Assembly: GCA_035265665.1 (NCBI GenBank)
Contig: DATFOK010000084.1
Coordinates: 1-61,242 of the forward strand
From: DASUPK01 sp035265665
Lineage (GTDB): Bacteria > Actinomycetota > Thermoleophilia > Solirubrobacterales > 70-9
Length of the DNA: 61,242 bases
Reading direction: 5' to 3'
Part shown: in pieces, positions 39,701 through 46,913 of the stretch
How positions within the stretch are numbered: the stretch's first letter is position 1
Layout: every line of letters begins with the position of its first letter
Position numbers and translations under genes: made by a program
The notes under the pieces: generated by a model
Databases searched by the model: none
What the model was told of the DNA's origin: nothing
What the model saw: only the letters and a program-made list of their open reading frames with translations

Positions 39701-41403
39701 CGCCCTCCAACAACCACGACCTCTACTCGATCGAGGACCTCGCGGAGCTGATCGACGAGCTCAAGACCGTCAACCCCGACCTGCGGGTGTCGGTGAAGGT
39801 CCCCGTGGTTCCCAACATCGGCACGATCGGTCTCGGCATCGCCAAGGCGGGGGCCGACATCATCACCCTGTCGGGCTTCGAGGGGGGCACCGGCGCCGCC
39901 CGCCAGCACGCGCTGCGCCACGTCGGCCTCCCCTCCGACATCGGCACGCGCGCCGTGCATCGCGCTCTGATGGAGGCCGGGATCCGCAACCGAGTGGAGA
40001 TCTGGGCCGACGGGGGCTATCGCCACGCGCACGACGTCGTGAAGCTCCACTGCATGGGGGCCAACCGGGTCGCGTTCGGGACCCTGGCCATGGTCTCCCT
40101 GGGCTGCACGATCTGCCGCGGCTGTCAGCTCGACACCTGCCACGTCGGGATCGCGACCCAGATCGAGACCGTCGAGCAGGCCCAGGAGCATGGCCTGAAG
40201 AAGTTCACGCCCCAGGCGGTTGACGGCGCGGCGGAGAGCTGCGCGCGATTCTTCCAGGCGATGGGCGAGGAGGTCAAGGAGGTAGTCGGCTCGCTCGGCT
40301 ACGACCGCGCCCAGGATCTCGTCGGCCGCTATGACCTGCTCGAGCAGATCTCGCACCAGGAGAAGATCGACCTGGCGCCGCTGATCACGCCGCTCGAGGA
40401 GTTCCTCGACCTCGAGCCGATCGACCTGCCCGTGCAGGAGGAGGCGCTTGTCGAGGCCCGCGCCGAGGCCGGCCTGGTTCGCGCCAAGCCGCTTCGCATG
40501 GAGCCCAAGCAGGCCTCAGCGCAGATCGCCGACGTGGCGAGCAAGGTGTTCGACGGCTCCTGCGTGAACGTCGAGTTCCCGCGCCGGACGGACGCCCATG
40601 ACCGCGTCCTCGGCACCGAGCTCTCCGGCGCGATCGCCCGGGCCCGGATCTACGACGGAGCGCCCGAGGGCACCGAGCACGACGAGCTCGCCCAGCTGGT
40701 CTTCAACGGAGGCTCGGTCGCGGGACAGGGCTTCGGCGCTTTCAACGAGTGGGGCGTCACCTGCCGGGTCGAGGGCGGCGCCCAGGACGGCGTCGGCAAG
40801 ACGATGCTCGGCGGCACCGTCTCGATCCTGAAGGGCAAGAACGCCGACGGGAGGCGCGTCAACGGGTCGGTCGGCAAGTCCTTCGCCTACGGCGCCCAGC
40901 GCGGCCGGCTCTTCGTCCAGGGCTCGGCCGACTCGCGTTTCTGCATCCGTCTCTCCGGCGCCGACGTAGTGCTCGCCGGAGAGCCCGAGCAACCCGTCGA
41001 CGACTCGCAGGGCTGCATCGTCGACCGCGCCAACGCGAAGGGCTTCGCGTTCGAGTACATGACCTCGGGCCGCGCCGTCGTGCTCGGTGACATTGGGCCC
41101 TGGGCCTGCGCGGGCATGACCGGGGGGCGCGTCTACGTCCGGATCAGCGAGGAGCTCGGGCTCGACCAGGCGGCGGTCGAGCGTCGCCTCGGCGAGGGCG
41201 CCAAGGTGAAGCTCGAGGAGCTCGACGCCGAGGGCCAGCTCGATCTCGAGGACCTGCTCGGCCACTACGCCAACGAGCTGCGCGCCACCGATCAGGCGGA
41301 GGAGGCGGACCGGGTCCTGGGCCTGGTCGCCGACGCCAAGTCGAACTTCCTGATGATCATCCCCGAGAAGGTTCAGGCGGACCCGTCGATCTCGACGGAG
41401 TAA
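36739..41403 (+). CDS. gltB: Glutamate synthase large subunit-like protein
   Basis: A 1554-residue protein. Cys32, after a 31-residue propeptide (DKDAC), is the expected N-terminal nucleophile of the class II glutamine amidotransferase domain (residues 32 to about 430; NGEINTIEQLRQEARM). The FMN/synthase domain, about 860-1230, has PGEGGHLPGKKV, SGFEGGTGAARQHALRH, and Cys for a [3Fe-4S] cluster in CTICRGCQLDTCHVGIATQ. A GXGXG beta-helix domain ends the protein. It makes two glutamates from glutamine and 2-oxoglutarate. No gltD lies in the window, so its electron donor is encoded elsewhere or is ferredoxin. GGAGG precedes the ATG. Confidence 0.9.
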   Translation: MKNSSPERQRYSPERAYRPLVSPSSVEDKDACALYASVRRDATPSHEPITLALESLQGMLHRAGNVDGEGDGCGLLVDIPTKIWAEEVRQGGHNPALALDDAFAAAHVFVERSQDLEKVRHGARELLGAAGFRILAERVGAVDSAALGATAREEEPQFWQFAGLVPEASGADRTVFNLKIALEEKLGVHVASFSGKTAVYKVMGNPKVLGSYYADLSDERMETIGAFGHNRYSTNTWPSFTRVQPFGVLGHNGEINTIEQLRQEARMLDVPIGEGNSDSQDLDRVIESLIRRHGLSLAEAMEMVVPPIVDEVADLPEELHSFYMYLRQTMGPFAQGPVALIARHRDECVFSADAMGLRPLWKIETPQDFVFSSEPGVVSIEQMVSEPQPMAPGQKYMVMIDRDHKRSSLHPHAEMLIEVRKRWLRRTATEQVASYERALQTGGPLEGPEIPGYTDAGPEEPVKVADRILAGFGWQRDDVKLVQQMAHNGAEPIGSLGYDGPLAALSPERQNLADYFKETVAVVTNPAIDREREIEHFSTRAVFGRRPSLTDPTSDSKTIETDFPMILGGHHDLAPLPHSAYRRIASEQGTFLMEDLWDAFSERAKAIDIALLESETTQGAIERLRQEAVKAVSEGCELLVLTDRTVYDAERRYIDPHLATSAIDQALKQFEVADGENLRRRCSIVLRSAAIRNVHDVMVALGLGANGVCPYVMVEVICVDDYENDVANLCSALRKGIEKVISTIGIHEVRGYARQFSSIGIKPELAEIFQTEAFAASGTGGNGFAQLDADTNRRQKILSGDEESKPAKTFRFYPKVYKAAIATANGSAEFAEYSQKVRDLEAENPISMRHIMGLKRESDRAPVDPSEVDASVGHHDYPVVISSMSFGSQSEPAFRAYAEAAKAINILCINGEGGEIQDMYGRYRKWRGQQVASGRFGVSAEMLNSSYVAEIKIGQGAKPGEGGHLPGKKVSEKVAAARNASPGTDLISPSNNHDLYSIEDLAELIDELKTVNPDLRVSVKVPVVPNIGTIGLGIAKAGADIITLSGFEGGTGAARQHALRHVGLPSDIGTRAVHRALMEAGIRNRVEIWADGGYRHAHDVVKLHCMGANRVAFGTLAMVSLGCTICRGCQLDTCHVGIATQIETVEQAQEHGLKKFTPQAVDGAAESCARFFQAMGEEVKEVVGSLGYDRAQDLVGRYDLLEQISHQEKIDLAPLITPLEEFLDLEPIDLPVQEEALVEARAEAGLVRAKPLRMEPKQASAQIADVASKVFDGSCVNVEFPRRTDAHDRVLGTELSGAIARARIYDGAPEGTEHDELAQLVFNGGSVAGQGFGAFNEWGVTCRVEGGAQDGVGKTMLGGTVSILKGKNADGRRVNGSVGKSFAYGAQRGRLFVQGSADSRFCIRLSGADVVLAGEPEQPVDDSQGCIVDRANAKGFAFEYMTSGRAVVLGDIGPWACAGMTGGRVYVRISEELGLDQAAVERRLGEGAKVKLEELDAEGQLDLEDLLGHYANELRATDQAEEADRVLGLVADAKSNFLMIIPEKVQADPSISTE

Positions 41404-41467
41404 GCAGTAGACAGTTGTCGGTTGCGGGCCGCCAATGCCCGTTGCATATTGCGCCAGGGGGTACGGG

Positions 41468-42717
41468 ATGCGAAGGATCGCAACAGTTCTTAGTGCAGGG
41501 GGGTTGGCAGCGCTGGCTCTGCCCGGCGCCGCGTGCGCGTTCGGTCCTGTCGGGAGCTTCGACGGGTCGGGTTCGGGGAGCGGCCAGTTCAACCACCCTC
41601 AGGGTGCGGCCGCGACCGGAGCGACGGTCTACGTCGCGGACACGGCAGGTAACCGCGTGCCCTTCTACAGCCCCTCCGGGACGTTTCAGGGCAACCTCGC
41701 CAGTCCGCCATCGGCCCCGCAGGACGTTGCGGCCAGCGGGACGCTGGTAGTCGCCGCCGGCCCCAGCCAGGTGGCTCGCTCGCTGCTCGGGGTCCCGCTC
41801 CCTGCGATCAACGCGCCCGGCGCCAGCTACGCGATCGCGATTGCGTCCGGCAGCATCTTCGTCGGTGACGCACAGGCCGGCGTGATCCACAAGTACGACT
41901 CCACGCTCGGCACGTTCCAGGGAGACATCGGTGGGGGCAGCTCGCCCAGCCGCAGGGCATGACGAGTGACGGCGGTTCGGTGTACGTCGCCGATACGGGC
42001 AATGGCCGGATCGTCAGGTTCGACCCCGCCGGCAACGTGATCGGCGTCTGGGCGATGCCGACCTACACGATCGTCGCCAACGGCCAGACGATCAACGGTC
42101 GGATCGAGCCGCGTGACGTCGCGGTCGACGGATCGGGCCGGGTCATTGTGCCGGACGCCAACACACAATCCAACCTCGTCGCCGTCCTCGGCCCCGATGG
42201 CGGTCTGCAGCAGGTCTTCGGATCGCCGGCTTCCGATCCCGGCAACCCCTGCGCGCTGCGCGGGCCGTGGGGCGTCGCGGTGAGCGGCTCGACGCTCTAC
42301 GTGGTCTCAACAGCGGAGAACCAAGTGAGAGTCTTCGACGACGGTGCGGCGCCGTGTCCCACGGTGAACTTCGGCCCGGGCGGTGGGATCCGTGTTCCCG
42401 GCGGACCCGACCGCAAGCGCCCGAAGATCAAGCTCAAGGGCCTGCCGAAGAAGTGCGCGCGGCGGAACTTCACCCTCAAGGTGCGCGCCAGCGACGACGT
42501 CCAGCTGCGCAGGTTCAAGCTCTTCGTCAACCGCCGCAAGGTGGCGAACCAGGCGGTCAACAAGCAGACCTGGAACGTGCGGGTCAACTTCCCGGTGCGC
42601 AGGGTCCGCAGCCAGCTCCCGCGGGGGACCTCGGTTCGGATCCTGATCGAGGTCCGGGTCACGGACACGGCCGGCAAGAAGGCGCGGGTCAAGCGCAGCT
42701 TCAGGATCTGCGGCTAG
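41468..42717 (+). pseudogene. Secreted NHL-repeat protein interrupted by a frameshift
   Basis: Two adjacent ORFs read as one gene. The first (41468-41962) has a signal peptide (ATVLSAGGLAALALPGAACA) and NHL repeats, then terminates. The second frame continues the repeat exactly: GQLAQPQGMTSDGGSVYVAD, then NGRIVRFDPAGNVIGVW, and a C-terminal Ig-like basic domain. The break maps to GGGGG at 41933-41937; one more G restores the frame. This may be a sequencing error, a decayed gene, or a slippage site. The downstream part could restart at the ATG at 41959 (ATGA). Confidence 0.75.
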
Positions 42718-42790
42718 CGCCGCGCCGGCGGGCTCCACCGACCGCCGCCTGGCGACCGACCTGCGAAGCTTGGGCCAGGTCCCCGGGGCG

Positions 42791-44428
42791 ATGACGCCAG
42801 ATCGAATCAATCATGAGGAGAGCGCCCCGGTGGCGGCGGATGAGAATGAGGTCATCCGGGTCGAGGACGTCCAGCGCGTCACGGAGTCGGCGCTCGCCTA
42901 CCTCGACCTCGACGACCTGCTGAGGGAGCTGCTCGACCGGCTCACCGACATCCTTGATGCGGACACCGCCGCCGTACTCCTGGTCGAGGAGGGTGGCCGA
43001 ACTCTGGCCGCGCGTGCGGCGAAAGGACTGGAAGAAGAGGTCGAGCGCGGATTCAAACTGCCCGTCGGGCGTGGGTTCGCCGGCCGGATCGCCTTCACCC
43101 GAGAGCCGGTGGTGATCGAGGACCTGGAGCGGTCGACGGTCCAGCCAGTCAACCCCCTATTCCGGGAGAAGGGCCTCCGCTCGCTCCTTGGCGTCCCATT
43201 GCTGGTCGAAGGGGAGGTGATCGGCGTCCTGCACGTCGGCTCGCTCATTCAGCGGGAGTTCCACGATCGCGACATCGAGCTGCTCCAGCTGGTCGCCGAC
43301 CGCGTCGCGCTCTCGATCGAGCGCTCCAGGCTGATGGTGCAGGGCCAGATCGCGTCGACGCTTCAGCGCAGCCTGCTGCCCCGCAAGTTGCCCCAGGTGC
43401 CCGGGCTGAGGATGGCTGGGCGGTACCTGCCGGCCGCGGATGAGTCCGCAATCGGCGGCGACTGGTACGACGTGATCGAGCTCGACGGTCCGTGTCTCGG
43501 CTTTGTCATCGGCGACGTGGCCGGCCATGGGATGGCGGCCGCGACCTTCATGGGGCAGCTCCGGAGCGCGATTCGCGCCTATGCGCTGGACACCCCGGGG
43601 CCGGGGGAGGTGATGACGAAGCTGGGTGAGTTCTCGGATCGGATGCACTCGCGTATGGCCACGGTGATCTACGCGACTCTCAACCTGAGTACGTGGGAGG
43701 TACGCATCGCCCGCGCCGGCCATCCGTATCCGCTGCTGATCCGCGCAGATGGGAGCACCGAGTTCCTCTCCGATGCGAGCGGTCCGCCGATCGGGACCGT
43801 TGGCGGGCAGGTCTACGACGAGCAGGCCGTGACCCTCTCGGCCGGGGAAACCCTGCTGCTCTACACGGATGGGCTGATCGAGCGGCGCGGTCACCAGATC
43901 ACGGAGGGGGAGACGGCGCTCGTCGAGGTGGCGGCGTCGGCCCCGGACGAGCCGGAGCTCAAGTGCCAGGCGATCACCTCACGGCTGACCGAGGACACCG
44001 CGATCGCCGACGACATCGCGATTCTCGCGGTGCAGACGGTCGGCCTTCACGAGCTGCTCGAGGTCGAGGTGCCGGCCGAGCCCGCGCAGTTGGCCACGGC
44101 CCGACATCTGATTCGCCGCTGGGTGGAGGCGAACGACGGCAGCGACGACGACTGCGCGGCCTTCGCTATCGCCGTCTCCGAGGCCTGCGCGAACTCGATC
44201 GAGCACGCCTACGGCCCTCAGGATGCGACGATCGAGCTGCGGGCCGCGCTGGTCGACGGGGTCGCGACGGTCAGGATCCGCGACAACGGAGAATGGCGCG
44301 AGCCTCGTGGCGGCAACCGGGGCAGGGGCATCCCGATCATGCGGGAGTTCATGGACGATGTCTCGATCGAGCGGTCGGAGCGTGGCACCACGGTCCATCT
44401 CCGGCGGCGGCTGAGGGAGGGACGTTGA
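42791..44428 (+). CDS. GAF-SpoIIE phosphatase-HATPase regulator of partner switching
   Basis: A 545-residue cytoplasmic signalling protein. Domains in order: GAF at about 30-185 (DILDADTAAVLLVEEGG, FKLPVGRGFAGRIA), PP2C/SpoIIE phosphatase at about 205-395 (ESAIGGDWYDVIELDG, GFVIGDVAGHGMAAA, LLLYTDGLIERRG) and an RsbW-type HATPase at about 405-545 (IAVSEACANSIEHAYGP, IRDNGEWREP). The metal-binding Asp residues appear present. It probably phosphorylates or dephosphorylates the STAS protein encoded next, controlling a sigma factor. The start is uncertain between ATG 42791 and TTG 42770. Confidence 0.9.
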   Translation: MTPDRINHEESAPVAADENEVIRVEDVQRVTESALAYLDLDDLLRELLDRLTDILDADTAAVLLVEEGGRTLAARAAKGLEEEVERGFKLPVGRGFAGRIAFTREPVVIEDLERSTVQPVNPLFREKGLRSLLGVPLLVEGEVIGVLHVGSLIQREFHDRDIELLQLVADRVALSIERSRLMVQGQIASTLQRSLLPRKLPQVPGLRMAGRYLPAADESAIGGDWYDVIELDGPCLGFVIGDVAGHGMAAATFMGQLRSAIRAYALDTPGPGEVMTKLGEFSDRMHSRMATVIYATLNLSTWEVRIARAGHPYPLLIRADGSTEFLSDASGPPIGTVGGQVYDEQAVTLSAGETLLLYTDGLIERRGHQITEGETALVEVAASAPDEPELKCQAITSRLTEDTAIADDIAILAVQTVGLHELLEVEVPAEPAQLATARHLIRRWVEANDGSDDDCAAFAIAVSEACANSIEHAYGPQDATIELRAALVDGVATVRIRDNGEWREPRGGNRGRGIPIMREFMDDVSIERSERGTTVHLRRRLREGR

Positions 44429-44796
44429 GGCCCGAGCTCGCCAGACTTTCCCTGGAGAGCCAGGGCGACATCGAATTGGCCCGAGTGGCGGGCGAGGTGG
44501 ACGCCTCGAACGTCGACGACCTCAGCCAGCGCCTGCTCGCCGCCGTGTCCAACGAGGCGCGCGCGCTGGTGCTCGACTTGAGCGAGACCAGCTACATCGA
44601 CAGCTCGGGAATCAGCCTGATCTTCGACGCCGCCGCCCGCCTGCGGAATCGCCGCCAGGAGCTGCGGCTGGTGGTCACTCCGCGCTCCTTCGTCGGCGAG
44701 GTCCTCGCCGCGGTATCGATGGAGCAGTCGGTTGCGATCGATCCGGCTCTGGACGACGCGCTCCGGGCCGTTGGCCAGTCGGACGGTTCGGGCTAA
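44425..44796 (+). CDS. STAS-domain anti-sigma factor antagonist
   Basis: A 123-residue RsbV/SpoIIAA-like protein with EVDASNVDDLSQRL and ALVLDLSETSYIDSSGISLIFDA, where the Ser of DSSG is the expected phosphorylation site. TTG start overlaps the phosphatase stop (TTGA) and follows GGAGGG, so the two are translationally coupled and probably partners. Confidence 0.92.
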   Translation: MRPELARLSLESQGDIELARVAGEVDASNVDDLSQRLLAAVSNEARALVLDLSETSYIDSSGISLIFDAAARLRNRRQELRLVVTPRSFVGEVLAAVSMEQSVAIDPALDDALRAVGQSDGSG

Positions 44797-44799
44797 GCC

Positions 44800-45384
44800 C
44801 TAAGCCGCGTTGCTGTAGTCCGGCTTCCCGGTGCTCTCGATGACGTTCAGCGCGTAGCGCCCGATTTGGAGCTCGTCGCCGTCGGCCAGGGGGCTCCAGT
44901 CCACGGCCTCGCCGTTCACGCGGATGCCGTTCATCGAGCGGTCGTCGAGGACCCGCAGCTCGCCCTCGGGCGTCTGGACGATCACCGCGTGCCGCCGCGA
45001 AACGGTCGGGTCGTCGAGCCGGATGTCGGCCGAGCGGCTGCGGCCGATCCGCGACCAGCCGGCGGAAAGCTCGATCACCCGGGTCCTGCCGTCCGCGAAC
45101 ATTGCGAGGTACTTGCCGGGCTTCGTGATGGATTCCCGCACGCCGTCGAGCCAGCCTGCAGGCTTCGCGGCCGGGCGGGTGATCGCGATATTCCGTAGCG
45201 TCGGCTGCTCGAAGAGCGACGCACGCCGGAAATCCGTGCTGCCGCAATTGGGGCAACGGGGGATCGACTCGGACGGCTCGAAGGAGACAGGGAAGGAGCA
45301 CCCCTGACAGATGAAGGAACCGACGCCGCCGGCGGTTTCTCCCGCGTGGTGGACGTCGTCCGCGCTCTGTCCGATCAGGGCCAT
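44800..45384 (-). CDS. Zinc-ribbon plus FHA-domain protein
   Basis: A 194-residue protein. A zinc ribbon near residues 25-50 (FICQGCSFPV, RCPNCGSTDF) is followed by a linker and a C-terminal FHA domain (SRIGRSRSADIRLDDPTVSRRHAVIV, DRSMNGIRVNGE), which binds phosphothreonine. It suggests Ser/Thr kinase-linked signalling. The ATG at 45384 is used; a TTG at 45420 is an alternative. It converges on the STAS gene with a 3-base gap. Confidence 0.85.
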   Translation of the reverse strand: MALIGQSADDVHHAGETAGGVGSFICQGCSFPVSFEPSESIPRCPNCGSTDFRRASLFEQPTLRNIAITRPAAKPAGWLDGVRESITKPGKYLAMFADGRTRVIELSAGWSRIGRSRSADIRLDDPTVSRRHAVIVQTPEGELRVLDDRSMNGIRVNGEAVDWSPLADGDELQIGRYALNVIESTGKPDYSNAA

Positions 45385-45487
45385 CCGGAGGGTCAACCGA
45401 TGGTACCCCCGGTACTGCAAATTGGCCAGCTAACTTCGTGCAGGTAGTACGGAAAGTCCACCTTTTCCAGGCAGGTTGGGCTCCCTC

Positions 45488-45493
45488 TAGAAT
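45488..45493 (+). promoter_or_regulatory. Leaderless-type -10 box for the SRPBCC gene
   Basis: TAGAAT lies 9 bases before the GTG at 45503, with no Shine-Dalgarno sequence between. Confidence 0.45.
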
Positions 45494-45502
45494 CCGCCGG
45501 CC

Positions 45503-46006
45503 GTGGGGCCGATCACCGTCACCACATCCATCGACGCCCCGCGCGAGCGCATCTTCGATTTCATCTGTGACCTGTCGACGCGCCCGAGCTGGATCGACCA
45601 CTTTGCAAGCGGCTACCGGGTGCAGCGCATCCCGGCCTCGGGCCGCGGCGCGGCGGCCCGCTTCCAGGTGGACGCGCCGGCGGGCGTCCGCTACATGGAA
45701 ACGGTGATCGCCGAGACGGATCGCCCCTATCGGGTCGTCGAGCACGCGCGGGGCGGGCGGCTCGACGGCGTCTCCATGCGCCTGGTCTGGGAGCTCGAAG
45801 CGGGTCCGACGACCACCGTCAGGCTGACCTTCTGGACGGTTCCGCCGTCGATCTTCGATCGAGCCAGGGAGTTCGGACGGGAGCGCTGGTGGCGCCGGCG
45901 GTGGGCGCGCGCGCTGGGGCGGATGCGAGAGCTGATCGAGTCCGGAGCCGCGGTACCCCGGGTCGAGATCGCCGGTGGCGATCGTGTCCCGAGCACCGCC
46001 GGATAG
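45503..46006 (+). CDS. SRPBCC (START-like) family protein
   Basis: A 167-residue lipid/hydrophobe-binding fold protein. It opens ITVTTSIDAPRERIFDFICDLSTRPSWIDHF, the hallmark of polyketide cyclase/SRPBCC proteins, and has the central strand pattern RLVWELEAGPTTTVRLTFW and a long C-terminal basic helix (REFGRERWWRRRWARALGRM). Ligand unknown. Confidence 0.8.
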   Translation: MGPITVTTSIDAPRERIFDFICDLSTRPSWIDHFASGYRVQRIPASGRGAAARFQVDAPAGVRYMETVIAETDRPYRVVEHARGGRLDGVSMRLVWELEAGPTTTVRLTFWTVPPSIFDRAREFGRERWWRRRWARALGRMRELIESGAAVPRVEIAGGDRVPSTAG

Positions 46007-46009
46007 ACT
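46004..46009 (+). promoter_or_regulatory. Leaderless-type -10 box for the lipoprotein gene
   Basis: TAGACT lies 10 bases before the ATG at 46020 and overlaps the stop codon of the SRPBCC gene. Confidence 0.35.
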
Positions 46010-46019
46010 GCGCGCCCTC

Positions 46020-46571
46020 ATGCGCCCCGGCTATAAGGGAGCCCTGGCCCTTGCGTTCGTCCTCGCCCTCGCCCTCGCGGGTGTTGCCGGCTGCGGCGGC
46101 GAGGACCTGGGACACGAGGCCGACGAGGGCGTCCCCATCAAGCTGGGCGAACTGGAGATCAGCGTCCAGGAGACCCGCTACCTGAATCCGACCCAGCCGG
46201 ACGACAGCGAATACCTCGCGGGACAGAAGGTGCCCCCGGCACCGTCGCAGGTGTATCTGGGCGTTTTTCTGACGATCCACAACGCCGGCGACGAGACCGT
46301 CCCCCTGCCGACCTATGAGGAGACGAGCGTCGTCGACACGACTGGCGCCGCGTTCCAGGCGATCCCCAGCGACACGCCCTTCGCCGCGCCGCTCGGCACC
46401 GAGCTGGACGGGGGCGGCGACATCCCGCGGGAGGACACGGCGGCGCAGACCGGACCGGTCCAGGGCGCGCTCGTCATCTTCCTCGTCGATCAGGCGGTCG
46501 ACGAGAGCCGCCCGCTGAAGCTCGAGATCGAGTACGAGGGCGAGACCGGCGAGATCGTTCTGGATATCTAG
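46020..46571 (+). CDS. Secreted lipoprotein, DUF4352-like beta domain
   Basis: A 183-residue lipoprotein. The signal peptide (ALALAFVLALALAGVAGC) ends in a lipobox with Cys near residue 25. The mature part is a beta-sandwich (LGELEISVQETRYL, VYLGVFLTIHNAGDETV, GALVIFLVDQAV), similar to telomeric-repeat-factor-like/DUF4352 extracellular domains. Function unknown; an envelope protein. Confidence 0.75.
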   Translation: MRPGYKGALALAFVLALALAGVAGCGGEDLGHEADEGVPIKLGELEISVQETRYLNPTQPDDSEYLAGQKVPPAPSQVYLGVFLTIHNAGDETVPLPTYEETSVVDTTGAAFQAIPSDTPFAAPLGTELDGGGDIPREDTAAQTGPVQGALVIFLVDQAVDESRPLKLEIEYEGETGEIVLDI

Positions 46572-46595
46572 CGCGGGAGGGACACCCTCCGGCCC

Positions 46596-46913
46596 ATGAG
46601 GAAGACCCAGCTTCAGGCCCTGCTCGTGATCGGCGGCATCGGTGCCGCCCTCGCACTGGTTCAGCTCCTCGGGGTGGCTGGAAGCCTCGTCGGCGTCGGG
46701 CTCATGATCTTCTCGACGATCCTGACCGCCCCGGCCGCGCCTGAGCCCGACGCGCGGGGCCTCAACTGGTGGGCGCTGCTCGCCGGCGGGACGGCCCTCG
46801 CCCTGATCGGGGTGCCCCTCGGGCTGCTGCTCGAGGCACCCGGCGGCCTGCTCACCGCGATCGGGGGCGGGATGGCGATCGTCGGCGTCGCGTTCGGGTA
46901 TCCGGCTAGTTAG
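46596..46913 (+). CDS. Small integral membrane protein (105 aa)
   Basis: A 105-residue hydrophobic protein with probably four transmembrane helices: residues 7-25, 27-45, 58-78 and 82-101. The middle loop PAAPEPDARGLNWW is polar. No family is recognised. It follows the lipoprotein by 24 bases and overlaps the convergent penicillin-binding protein gene by four bases. Confidence 0.7.
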   Translation: MRKTQLQALLVIGGIGAALALVQLLGVAGSLVGVGLMIFSTILTAPAAPEPDARGLNWWALLAGGTALALIGVPLGLLLEAPGGLLTAIGGGMAIVGVAFGYPAS

